From Kangiella aquimarina DSM 16071 (GTDB lineage Bacteria > Pseudomonadota > Gammaproteobacteria > Enterobacterales > Kangiellaceae), in the NCBI RefSeq assembly GCF_000374105.1, contig NZ_KB893650.1:552862-616861 (forward strand): a DNA stretch of 64,000 nt, in the 5' to 3' direction. The position numbers were made by a program, and so were the translations under genes. Shown piece after piece: positions 1-6,738 of this stretch. Under the pieces are notes generated by a model. That model made no database searches. It had not been told where the DNA came from and saw only the letters and a list, made by a program, of their open reading frames with translations. How positions within the stretch are numbered: position 1 is the stretch's first letter; each line of letters opens with the position of its first letter.

Positions 1-666
1 AAGGTGCATAGTGTTGATGCACGTGATGGTGCGGTATCAGCAGCGCCATACGGCAGCGGCATGATTCTGCCAATCTCATGGGCCTATATCAAAATGTTAG
101 GTCGTGAAGGCTTGCGTAAATCCACAGAAGTGGCCTTGTTGAACGCTAACTACCTGAAGAATAAGTTGGCACCACATTACCCAGTACTGTATATGGGCCG
201 TAACGATAAGGTCGCGCACGAGTGCATCATCGACTTGCGTCAGATAAAAGCAGAAACCGGTATCAGCGAAGTGGATTTCGCTAAGCGTCTAATGGATTAT
301 GGTTTCCATGCACCTACTATGAGTTTCCCGGTAGCCGGCACTTTCATGATCGAGCCAACTGAGAGTGAATCAAAGTACGAACTGGATCGTTTCATTGATG
401 CCATGATCAGTATTCGTCAGGAAGTTGAAAAAGTACGCTCAGGCGAGTGGGAGGCGGATAATAATCCGCTGAAAAATGCGCCGCATACACAGGCTGACGT
501 GCGTCACTGGGATAAGCCTTATTCAATTGCCGAAGCGGTTTACCCATCTGAGTCGACCATTGATGCAAAATTCTGGCCAACCGTAAATCGTATTGATGAT
601 GTGTACGGTGACAGAAACCTGATTTGTAGCTGTCCAAGCATTGAAAGCTACCAGGATCAGGACTAG
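1..666 (+). CDS. gcvP: Glycine dehydrogenase (P protein of the glycine cleavage system), C-terminal part
   Basis: This is the last 221 codons of glycine dehydrogenase; the frame is open at base 1, so the N-terminal three quarters, including the pyridoxal-phosphate lysine, lie outside the window. The enzyme decarboxylates glycine and passes the aminomethyl group to the lipoyl H protein. Family-typical blocks are visible: SAAPYGS near the start, [33 protein letters not shown], and the terminal [20 protein letters not shown]. The full-length E. coli protein is about 957 residues, so this is roughly the last 23 percent. The stop at 664-666 is followed within 15 nt by a strong terminator. No damage is seen; the truncation is only the window edge. 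Confidence 0.97.
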   Translation, partial: KVHSVDARDGAVSAAPYGSGMILPISWAYIKMLGREGLRKSTEVALLNANYLKNKLAPHYPVLYMGRNDKVAHECIIDLRQIKAETGISEVDFAKRLMDYGFHAPTMSFPVAGTFMIEPTESESKYELDRFIDAMISIRQEVEKVRSGEWEADNNPLKNAPHTQADVRHWDKPYSIAEAVYPSESTIDAKFWPTVNRIDDVYGDRNLICSCPSIESYQDQD

Positions 667-680
667 TCAATAAACAGAAA

Positions 681-702
681 AGCCAGCGTTTGCTGGCTTT
701 TT
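681..702 (+). terminator. Rho-independent terminator after gcvP
   Basis: A perfect 7-bp stem (681-687 with 692-698) closes a 4-nt GTTT loop and runs straight into a T5 tract. It ends the glycine cleavage transcript. Only 32 nt separate it from the start of the next gene, so the promoter of the following cassette must be tucked into or overlap this terminator, or the cassette depends on read-through. Confidence 0.9.
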
Positions 703-734
703 GCTATTAAAAGAAAAAGAAGGAAGCTGAATTA

Positions 735-1535
735 ATGGCTGAATCAAAAGGTGAATTTATCGCCGTTAGTACGGGTATGAATTTAGGGGGGCAAATCTCT
801 GTAATAGCTAAGGACTACATTCAAAAAGCAGATGTAGTTTATGCCTTAATGCCTCATACATTGGCTGAACGATGGTTAGAAAGGTTAAATCCTAACTTAA
901 AAAGCCTACAACCCTTTTACGGAGTGGGTAAATATCGCATGCAATCATACGAAGAAATGATTGAGGTGATGATGGATGAAGTTAGAGAGGGTAAGAAAGT
1001 ATGTGGGGCATTTTATGGTCATGCTGGAGTATTTGCCTGTGTGCCACGATTAACAATAGATAAAGCCCGTAAAGAAGGTTTTCGCGCTCTAATGGAACCA
1101 GGTATTTCTGCAGAAGCCTGTTTATACGCCGATATTGGTATTGATCCCGGAGTTCATGGCATTCAGGGTTATGAAGCTTCCCAATTTTTATTCTACAATC
1201 AATCAATTAACAACGCTGCCTATGCAATTATGTGGCAAATTGGCATAGTAGGAGAGCATACGGCTACGCAATTTGAAACCAAGCCAGAGTGGGTTGAGGT
1301 TTTTGTTGAGCGATTGAAAGAGTGGTATCCGTTATCTCATGAAGTCATTCTTTACGAAGCCGCGGTACTTCCTATTGAGGAGCCGAGAATAGAGCGTCTA
1401 CAACTAAAAGATTTGCCACAAGCGGAAATGTCTACTAAAAGCACGCTGGTTATCCCACCAGCTAGAGCTCTCGAATTGAATATCGAAGTTCTGGAAAAAA
1501 TGGGATTGAAACCAGAAGATATTGCTCACGGGTAG
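735..1535 (+). CDS. Borosin-type peptide-backbone alpha-N-methyltransferase (split borosin, SonM-like)
   Basis: A 266-residue SAM-dependent enzyme of the tetrapyrrole (precorrin) methylase fold. I read it as a borosin N-methyltransferase, which methylates backbone amides of a ribosomal peptide, not as a cobalamin enzyme. The segment FYGHAGVF (93-100) matches the FYGHPGVF block of the fungal omphalotin enzyme OphMA as I recall it. Tyr62, Arg68, Tyr72 and Tyr94 fall at a constant offset of four from the OphMA catalytic residues Tyr66, Arg72, Tyr76 and Tyr98. The position equivalent to Tyr63 is Gln59. The glycine-rich SAM loop is VSTGMNLGG (11-19), and MEPGISAEACLYADIG (from about 119) is the second cofactor segment. 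It lacks a C-terminal core peptide, and a separate small peptide gene follows 69 nt downstream, as in split borosins such as Shewanella SonM/SonA. The Shine-Dalgarno AAGGAAG lies 8 nt before the ATG. The coding sequence is visibly AT-rich compared with gcvP. Confidence 0.88.
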   Translation: MAESKGEFIAVSTGMNLGGQISVIAKDYIQKADVVYALMPHTLAERWLERLNPNLKSLQPFYGVGKYRMQSYEEMIEVMMDEVREGKKVCGAFYGHAGVFACVPRLTIDKARKEGFRALMEPGISAEACLYADIGIDPGVHGIQGYEASQFLFYNQSINNAAYAIMWQIGIVGEHTATQFETKPEWVEVFVERLKEWYPLSHEVILYEAAVLPIEEPRIERLQLKDLPQAEMSTKSTLVIPPARALELNIEVLEKMGLKPEDIAHG

Positions 1536-1604
1536 TGAGTTGGAAGTTGGTAAAAAATACTGTATAAACAGTAGCTTATTATTTTAATAAAGAGGGAGTT
1601 CACT

Positions 1605-1826
1605 ATGTCGAAGCAAAAACTAGAAGAGTTCATCATTCAATTGAGCGAGGACTCAGAGTTAAAACAGTCTTATATTGAAAATCCAATGGCGGTTATGCAG
1701 AAGATTGGCTTAGAAGAACAAGAAATAAAGGCTATTATGTCAGGAGATAAAAGACAGATATCAGCAATGCTTGGGCAGGATGCTGAGTTGATTGTTACAG
1801 GAATAATACACTTAGTTAAAAAGTAA
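1605..1826 (+). CDS. Split-borosin precursor peptide (SonA-like)
   Basis: A 73-residue peptide preceded by a strong ribosome site (AGGGAG, 6-7 nt before the ATG). Residues 4-57 look like a small acidic helical bundle: LEEFIIQLSEDSELKQSY, then NPMAVMQKIGL, then EEQEIKAIMSGD. This resembles the borosin-binding domain of bacterial split-borosin precursors, which automatic annotation often mislabels LigA-like or Nif11-like. It ends in a hydrophobic tail, LIVTGIIHLVKK (62-73), which I infer is the core that carries the backbone N-methyl groups. The branched residues Leu62, Ile63, Val64, Ile67 and Ile68 are candidate sites. There is no obvious protease site such as a double Gly before the core. Position directly after the methyltransferase supports the pairing. 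Which residues are methylated cannot be read from sequence. Confidence 0.85.
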   Translation: MSKQKLEEFIIQLSEDSELKQSYIENPMAVMQKIGLEEQEIKAIMSGDKRQISAMLGQDAELIVTGIIHLVKK

Positions 1827-1865
1827 AATATTTATAATATAGTTTAAATAACGTACAGTTAAGCA

Positions 1866-1893
1866 AGCTGTGTGCTAAGCTAAGCATACAGCT
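1866..1893 (+). other. Stem-loop after the borosin precursor gene
   Basis: An 11-bp stem (1866-1876 with 1883-1893, one G-U pair) closes a 6-nt loop, 40 nt after the precursor stop codon. It is not followed by a T tract, so it is not a standard terminator. It could stabilise the precursor mRNA 3' end or attenuate read-through into the TPR genes, giving more peptide than TPR protein. A smaller dyad (ACTGT/ACAGT, 1559-1572) lies between the methyltransferase and precursor genes. Confidence 0.5.
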
Positions 1894-1937
1894 CGTTACT
1901 AGGAAATTATAGATAAGGATGTTGGGACTCGTACTGA

Positions 1938-3002
1938 ATGAAGGCTTTAATAAAAAAATCATGCATTACATTGGCGCTACTATTCTTTGCGTCAGTAGCT
2001 ATTTCTGTCCAAAGTTTAGAGGAAAAGCTAAACGAGGCACATCGACTGTTAACTTCAAGCCCAGAAGAGAGTGGTAGATACCTTAGTGAACTAGAAGCTG
2101 AACAGCTAAACTTAAATGATAATCAAAAAGAAAGATTCCTACTGTATAAGGGGCACAACTCATTACTACAAGGAAAGCATGATGAGTCAATTCTCTATTT
2201 AAATAAATTAGTGGAAGAGAGTAAAAACAAAGCAGCGAAAGCACAAGCCTATTCGATGTTGGCAGTGGTATATACCAATACCTCAGAGTTTATGAATGCT
2301 TTCGTGAATATAGAGAAAGCAAGATTAATGTTAGATGGTTTAACGGATGAGAAAGCAATTAAAACTGTTTTAGCAAATGCTGCCACAATTTATACAGAAG
2401 TAGGCTTCGTTGACAAGGCTTATGAGTATTCAAACAGTTATCTAAAAGAGGTAGGTAAATCAGGGGTAGAAAAGGAGTTATGCTACGCATACTTTAATTC
2501 GGCATATATTGAAATTCAGCTTCAGAATTATGAAAAAGCCCAAGAGTATTTTTCAATTGCGTTAGATAATTGTGAAAAGTCGAAGCAAAAGCTTTTTCAT
2601 ACAGTAGCCGCACAAGAAATAGCATCTTTATTAATTATGAAAGACAATGATGTCAGTCATTTGGAAAGTTTAAAAAATCTACAGGATGAGATCCAAGAAA
2701 TAAACTGGGATATTGCTGAGGCTGGCGGCTTGATTAAAATTGCTGAAGCAAATTTAAAATTAAAGAAAAATGAAGAAGCAGTAAAATATGCAGAAAAGGC
2801 ATTTACTACTAAAACCACTGATAGTTATCTTCCTCATAAAAAAGAAGCCACTCGAATACTCGCGACTGCGTATTCTAATCTTGGGAATAACGATAAAGCA
2901 ATTGAGTATTATCAATTGTATATCGACACGGAAAGACAAATTCAGTTGCAATTAAAACAGCGTAAAATGGCTTATTTTATTGCAATGCAGAGTATGGAAT
3001 AA
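1938..3002 (+). CDS. Exported TPR-repeat protein, first of a paralogous pair in the borosin cassette
   Basis: A 354-residue protein with an N-terminal signal peptide (Lys-rich start, hydrophobic core about 9-23, likely cleavage near residues 24-26), so probably periplasmic. The rest is almost wholly helical tetratricopeptide repeats. Recognisable units include AQAYSMLAVVYTNTSEFMNA, YFNSAYIEIQLQNYEKAQEY and ILATAYSNLGNNDKAIEYY near the end. The C-terminal stretch QRKMAYF resembles the coiled-coil linker that follows TPRs in sensor kinases and diguanylate cyclases, but no catalytic domain follows. It shares blocks with the next gene (N-QKE-F-L-KGH, GK-DES, KRKMAYY-like end), so the two are tandem duplicates. 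A stop codon lies directly before the ATG, which fixes the start; the ribosome site is weak. Function is unknown; association with borosin maturation, export or sensing is inferred from position only. Confidence 0.8.
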   Translation: MKALIKKSCITLALLFFASVAISVQSLEEKLNEAHRLLTSSPEESGRYLSELEAEQLNLNDNQKERFLLYKGHNSLLQGKHDESILYLNKLVEESKNKAAKAQAYSMLAVVYTNTSEFMNAFVNIEKARLMLDGLTDEKAIKTVLANAATIYTEVGFVDKAYEYSNSYLKEVGKSGVEKELCYAYFNSAYIEIQLQNYEKAQEYFSIALDNCEKSKQKLFHTVAAQEIASLLIMKDNDVSHLESLKNLQDEIQEINWDIAEAGGLIKIAEANLKLKKNEEAVKYAEKAFTTKTTDSYLPHKKEATRILATAYSNLGNNDKAIEYYQLYIDTERQIQLQLKQRKMAYFIAMQSME

Positions 3003-3011
3003 GGCTGGAAT

Positions 3012-4118
3012 ATGAGTAAATCTTATTTTGAAAAAGCAATGAAAACTACCGTCACTATAATCTATGGCATGTTAATGCTGATAGGCTTTAACAATGTTGC
3101 GCAGTCTGAAGAAATTCTAGAGCCTCATGGTTATTCCAATATTCTAGAAGCAATTGAAATTGATAAGACATCAAATATTGAGTCGGCAAAGAAATATATA
3201 GAGTTACTTGAGAAAGACTACGAAAAATTAAATACAGATCAAAAAGAATTATTCACACTCTTCAAAGGACATGCCTTAGCTCTTGAAGGTAAATTTGATG
3301 AATCAACTCAGCAGCTCGAAGAACTTATCCGGAACTCAAAGAATGAAACTTTGGTCACTCGAGCACATGCATTAGTTGCTAACATTTATTTGTTTTCAGG
3401 AAACTATGAGCAGGCTTACCAGCATGCTTCTGATGCTATTGAAGGACTGGAGTCTATGGACTCTCATCCTTGGCATAAGTATGCAGCATTACAGAATTTA
3501 ACAAGCTTGTTTAGACAATCTGGAATGACAAACACGGCTATTGGCTATGCAAGACAAATGCTAAAGGTTGTCAGTCAAAACAAGCATCCATTGCAACTGT
3601 GTGGTAGTTATTTTGAGTTGGCAGATTTAGAGTTAAGCATAAAGAGTGTAGATATGGCGCGCATTCATAGTGAAGAAGCTATGCTGCATTGCAACGAAGC
3701 CAACGATCCTATTTATTACACGCTGGCTTTAGATTTACAAACAAAGTTAATGGCTCAGGCTAACAAAAGTGATAAAGCGTTAGAATTGCTCAAAGAGCAC
3801 TATCCTGTAGTGAAGTCAGTTGATTATAAAACAATGACCAATGTTTTTGAGATAAGACTCGCTTCAACGTATCTTGAATTAAAAGATTTTAGTAATGCTC
3901 AGACAATTGCAGAATTAGCTTACCAAAGGGCGGAAGAATTAAACGATAAAGTTCGTCTAATGGAACTTTCAAAAATTTTGGCGAGTGTTTATTCTGAAAC
4001 CGGTGAGTTAAAGAAAGCCGTTGAGTATTATCGTCAATACATCGATCTTGAAAAAGAAATTGATATTATGACCAACAAACGCAAAATGGCGTACTATATG
4101 GTGAGTCGTAGGAAGTAA
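3012..4118 (+). CDS. Exported TPR-repeat protein, second of a paralogous pair in the borosin cassette
   Basis: A 368-residue TPR protein starting 9 nt after the previous stop, so the two are cotranscribed. A hydrophobic segment (about 13-29, TIIYGMLMLIGFNN) followed by AQSEE suggests a signal peptide with cleavage near Ala-Gln-Ser, although the N-terminal region is longer than usual. TPR units include RAHALVANIYLFSGNYEQAY, ALQNLTSLFRQSGMTNTAI, IRLASTYLELKDFSNAQT and ILASVYSETGELKKAVEYY. The terminal KRKMAYYMVSRRK is basic and matches the end of the upstream paralogue. It is AT-rich like the rest of the cassette. It ends 4 nt from the convergent mutH stop, which marks the right edge of the cassette. 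No enzymatic motif is seen; a scaffold, receptor or chaperone role is a guess. Confidence 0.8.
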   Translation: MSKSYFEKAMKTTVTIIYGMLMLIGFNNVAQSEEILEPHGYSNILEAIEIDKTSNIESAKKYIELLEKDYEKLNTDQKELFTLFKGHALALEGKFDESTQQLEELIRNSKNETLVTRAHALVANIYLFSGNYEQAYQHASDAIEGLESMDSHPWHKYAALQNLTSLFRQSGMTNTAIGYARQMLKVVSQNKHPLQLCGSYFELADLELSIKSVDMARIHSEEAMLHCNEANDPIYYTLALDLQTKLMAQANKSDKALELLKEHYPVVKSVDYKTMTNVFEIRLASTYLELKDFSNAQTIAELAYQRAEELNDKVRLMELSKILASVYSETGELKKAVEYYRQYIDLEKEIDIMTNKRKMAYYMVSRRK

Positions 4119-4122
4119 TACG

Positions 4123-4797
4123 TTATTGTTGAGCGAAAGTATCTTCCAGTATTAGACGGGTAAAAGACGGTCTTAAATAGAATCCTCTTGGTAAAGTTTT
4201 AATCGTTTCTCCTTCTGGGCCTATTGCTTCAGTTAACGCTTTTGCATTGGCAGCTTTTGGCCTGACCTGCATCACTTCCCCAAAGCGTGCATCAATCTGC
4301 TCAATCTGACCGAGCGCAACGGTTTCAATCGTATCCTCAAAATCCTTCCTGAGTAAGTTTTCCTGTTGCGCAGTAGGTTGCCAGATAAAGGGCATAGCAA
4401 CCTGACGCTGTTCTACGGGAATGGTGCGTTCGGCTAAAATTGGAATCCAGAGAACCTGCATAAGTTTGTGTCTTACTACCGAGTTATGCCAATGCAGGCC
4501 ATGTAGATCCTTGAGCGGAACAACGCTGACGTAAGTAGATTCGAGTGGACGCCCCGAACTATCAATGGGTAGTGTTTTAAGTTCAACACCCAACTCAACA
4601 AAGTCAGGCTGTGCCAGTGAACCTGAGGTTGCTCCCAGCAGGTATTCGAAGAACTGGCCAATTCGACCTTTCTCGCGTAACAAGTGGGAAGGAAGTTCAG
4701 ATTGATACTTCTCTGCCAGTTCGCCAAGCGTAAAGCCAGAAAGTGATTGGGCTTTCTCAAGCAGTTCTTGCTGTGTAGCGTAGGTCTGGTGGTTCAT
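4123..4797 (-). CDS. mutH: DNA mismatch repair endonuclease MutH
   Basis: A 224-residue protein of normal MutH length. MutH nicks the unmethylated strand at hemimethylated GATC sites during MutS/MutL-directed mismatch repair. The catalytic triad is visible at the expected spacing in PDFVELGVELKTLPI: Asp65, Glu72 and Lys74, each five residues before E. coli Asp70, Glu77 and Lys79. The N-terminal GFTLGELAEKY and REKGRIGQFFEYLLG blocks and the C-terminal PRGFYLRPSFT block are also typical. Its presence implies that the organism uses Dam methylation for strand discrimination. It is divergent from rppH, the same neighbourhood as in E. coli, and convergent with the TPR cassette. Confidence 0.97.
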   Translation of the reverse strand: MNHQTYATQQELLEKAQSLSGFTLGELAEKYQSELPSHLLREKGRIGQFFEYLLGATSGSLAQPDFVELGVELKTLPIDSSGRPLESTYVSVVPLKDLHGLHWHNSVVRHKLMQVLWIPILAERTIPVEQRQVAMPFIWQPTAQQENLLRKDFEDTIETVALGQIEQIDARFGEVMQVRPKAANAKALTEAIGPEGETIKTLPRGFYLRPSFTRLILEDTFAQQ

Positions 4798-4875
4798 AGG
4801 CCGAGGATTTTTTTATTGTCGAAATTCTAAGTCTGTGGAACAATGATAACAAAGTTTTATGATTTGGATAGATCG

Positions 4876-5547
4876 ATGATCGACGCAGAAGGCTTTAGAG
4901 CCAACGTCGGCATCATCATTTGTAATGACCAGGGCCAGTTGCTCTGGACACGCCGCTTCGGACAAACATCATGGCAGTTTCCACAGGGAGGAGTGCATCC
5001 CGGCGAAAGCGCGGAACAGACCATGTACCGAGAATTATATGAAGAAGTCGGCCTTGAAAAAGATGATGTCCGTATTCTAGGGAGTACGCAGCATTGGTAT
5101 AAATACCGATTGCCCCAGCGTTTAGTAAGACAAAATTCGCAGCCGTTGTGTATTGGACAGAAGCAAAAATGGTTCCTGCTGCAGCTGTTGGCTGATGAAA
5201 GCAAGATCGATTTTGCTGCCACTGACCATCCGGAATTTGATGGCTTCATCTGGGTTAATTACTGGTACCCAGTACGCAATGTGGTGAACTTTAAGCGTGA
5301 TGTTTATCGGGCAGCTTTGTCAGAATTGATGGGAAGCATGTTCCGGTTTCAGTTTAAAGGCAAACCGTCCAAGCACTATAAGTCGGATAAAAATGATGCC
5401 AATCAACGGGGCGTCACGCCACCCAGCGAGGAGTCAAGACCTCGCCCTAACCATCAGCATCGTAATGAGGGTGGCAATAAGCAGGGCAAGCGAAAACGGC
5501 GCCCGCGTCACCCTTACCGAGGTAATAAAGATCAACAGAGCAGCTAA
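4876..5547 (+). CDS. rppH: RNA 5'-pyrophosphohydrolase RppH (Nudix) with a long basic tail
   Basis: RppH removes pyrophosphate from the 5' triphosphate of mRNAs and so triggers RNase E-dependent decay. The Nudix box runs from Gly38 to Leu60 with Glu44, Arg52-Glu53 and Glu56-Glu57 in the expected pattern, and the family start [13 protein letters not shown] matches E. coli. I therefore choose the ATG at 4876; an in-frame ATG at 4843 would add 11 residues, and its upstream GTGGAAC is a possible ribosome site, so that start is not excluded. The catalytic part ends near residue 160. A tail of about 60 residues follows, rich in Lys, Arg, Asn, Gln and Pro (for example [13 protein letters not shown]) and probably disordered; E. 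coli RppH (176 residues) has no comparable extension. The tail may bind RNA or the degradosome. Confidence 0.95.
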   Translation: MIDAEGFRANVGIIICNDQGQLLWTRRFGQTSWQFPQGGVHPGESAEQTMYRELYEEVGLEKDDVRILGSTQHWYKYRLPQRLVRQNSQPLCIGQKQKWFLLQLLADESKIDFAATDHPEFDGFIWVNYWYPVRNVVNFKRDVYRAALSELMGSMFRFQFKGKPSKHYKSDKNDANQRGVTPPSEESRPRPNHQHRNEGGNKQGKRKRRPRHPYRGNKDQQSS

Positions 5548-5564
5548 TCAGCTGCTCTTTTTTT
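5538..5564 (+). terminator. Terminator of rppH, overlapping its stop codon
   Basis: An 8-bp perfect stem (5538-5545 with 5550-5557) with loop AATC and a T7 tract. The left arm contains the end of rppH, and the element overlaps the 3' end of the convergent small membrane-protein gene. Confidence 0.92.
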
Positions 5565-5921
5565 ATCTATATTCTTTCTATGGGTTAACGCCAGGACAAG
5601 GGTATGAAAAGTGGGTAGAGCGCAAAACAAACACAAAAATACCGCTAAATATAGCGTAAAATCATTGCTCAAATAGAACATAGCCACAATAACGCTCACG
5701 GCACAAAAGAAATATGCTATGAAATACACTATGTGGGAGTAAGGCTTGTTAGCGTTAAAAAGAATGATACTGAAAGGTAATAAAAAGATGCAGGCCAAGA
5801 TCAAGATAAAAGAAATAATGATAAGCAAATCTTCTACCAGGTAGGGATTGGAATCACCACAGGCCAAAACGTTAAAACTTATACAGCATAAAACGATAAA
5901 AACAGTAATTTTGGTAAACAT
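5544..5921 (-). CDS. Small membrane protein of unknown function
   Basis: A 125-residue protein with no family that I recognise. It has an excellent ribosome site (AAGGAGG, 6 nt before the ATG at 5921), which argues that it is real. The N-terminus is a hydrophobic segment ending in NVLAC, which could be a lipobox-like signal (Cys21) or an uncleaved anchor. Three further hydrophobic stretches follow (about 32-55, 64-84 and 88-110), so it is probably an inner-membrane protein with a short basic tail ([11 protein letters not shown]). Its stop codon overlaps the end of convergent rppH by 4 nt. Confidence 0.7.
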   Translation of the reverse strand: MFTKITVFIVLCCISFNVLACGDSNPYLVEDLLIIISFILILACIFLLPFSIILFNANKPYSHIVYFIAYFFCAVSVIVAMFYLSNDFTLYLAVFLCLFCALPTFHTLVLALTHRKNIDKKRAAD

Positions 5922-6005
5922 AATTCCTCCTTCTTAAAGGTCGTATTAGACACTGAAAAAAGGAGGTTTTGATGGCTGAAAAATGATGAATTCTGGTGGT
6001 CGAAT

Positions 6006-6605
6006 CTAGAAAGCTGAACTCTTTTCATAAGCCAATAGCATGTTATTAGCTGGCATATCATGACGCTTTATCAGAGAGAAACCATTGTGGCGTGCCACTC
6101 GGTTCATATCATCATAATCGCGAATGCCGCTTTCGGGATCGCGATGCTTCAATGAAGCATCGAATTCCTTGTTAGATTCGGAAGTGTATTCGCCATTGAC
6201 GTTAAAAGGGCCATAGATTAGCAGGTGGCCACCAGGTTTGAGTACACGATTGGCACCCTCGAACATATCGCGAACCCGCTCCCAGGACATGATATGGCAG
6301 GTATTGGCGGTAAAAATGGCATCGACCTGGTTGACCGGCCAGACCCCTTGCCCGACATTGAGGGTACGTGGTTTTCTGAGGTTTGGCAGCTCGCTGGACT
6401 CAATCCAGGCAATGATCGAAGGATGGTTATCTCGCAGATCGCTGGTATGCCAGATCAAATGTGGCATGGCGCCAGCAAACCAGACCGCGTGCTGACCTGT
6501 GCCTGAGCCGATCTCCAGCACTTCTTTGCTGTGATCAAGATAGGGTTTTATAACATCCAGAATGGGCCCTTTATTGCGTTCGCAGGCTTCGCTGAATTGG
6601 CGCAT
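6006..6605 (-). CDS. DUF938 class I SAM-dependent methyltransferase
   Basis: A 199-residue protein matching the DUF938 family of small class I methyltransferases of unknown substrate. The SAM-binding motif I is VLEIGSGTGQHAVWFA (about 29-44), followed by the family-typical HTSDLRD, the acidic VDAIFTANTCHIMSWE and the post-motif VLKPGGHLLIYGPF. These proteins are about 200 residues long, so the gene is full length. It stands alone between the small membrane-protein gene and the divergent TauE gene. The substrate is unknown. Confidence 0.9.
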   Translation of the reverse strand: MRQFSEACERNKGPILDVIKPYLDHSKEVLEIGSGTGQHAVWFAGAMPHLIWHTSDLRDNHPSIIAWIESSELPNLRKPRTLNVGQGVWPVNQVDAIFTANTCHIMSWERVRDMFEGANRVLKPGGHLLIYGPFNVNGEYTSESNKEFDASLKHRDPESGIRDYDDMNRVARHNGFSLIKRHDMPANNMLLAYEKSSAF

Positions 6606-6738
6606 GAGTCGTCCTTTTACATATCATTTATATGCCTTAATAGTAACTGATCGCGCAGAAACAGGACAAGTTACGTGTTGGCATTAAACCTGTCTGATTA
6701 ACACTTTTGCCTATCAAGGCATCATTCGTCATAATGCC

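Noticed and set aside
735-1535. Precorrin or uroporphyrinogen methylase of cobalamin or siroheme synthesis
   Set aside because: Same fold, but the FYGHxGVF block, the constant-offset Arg and Tyr residues, and the adjacent helical peptide gene fit borosin methyltransferases; no cobalamin or siroheme gene is nearby.
1605-1826. Annotation as a LigA-like dioxygenase subunit or nitrogen-fixation (Nif11) leader peptide
   Set aside because: No dioxygenase large subunit and no double-glycine site are present; the helical domain followed by a hydrophobic tail and the methyltransferase neighbour fit a borosin precursor better.
5393-5659. Open frame on the plus strand overlapping rppH end
   Set aside because: Overlaps the RppH tail in another frame, crosses its terminator, and has no ribosome site.
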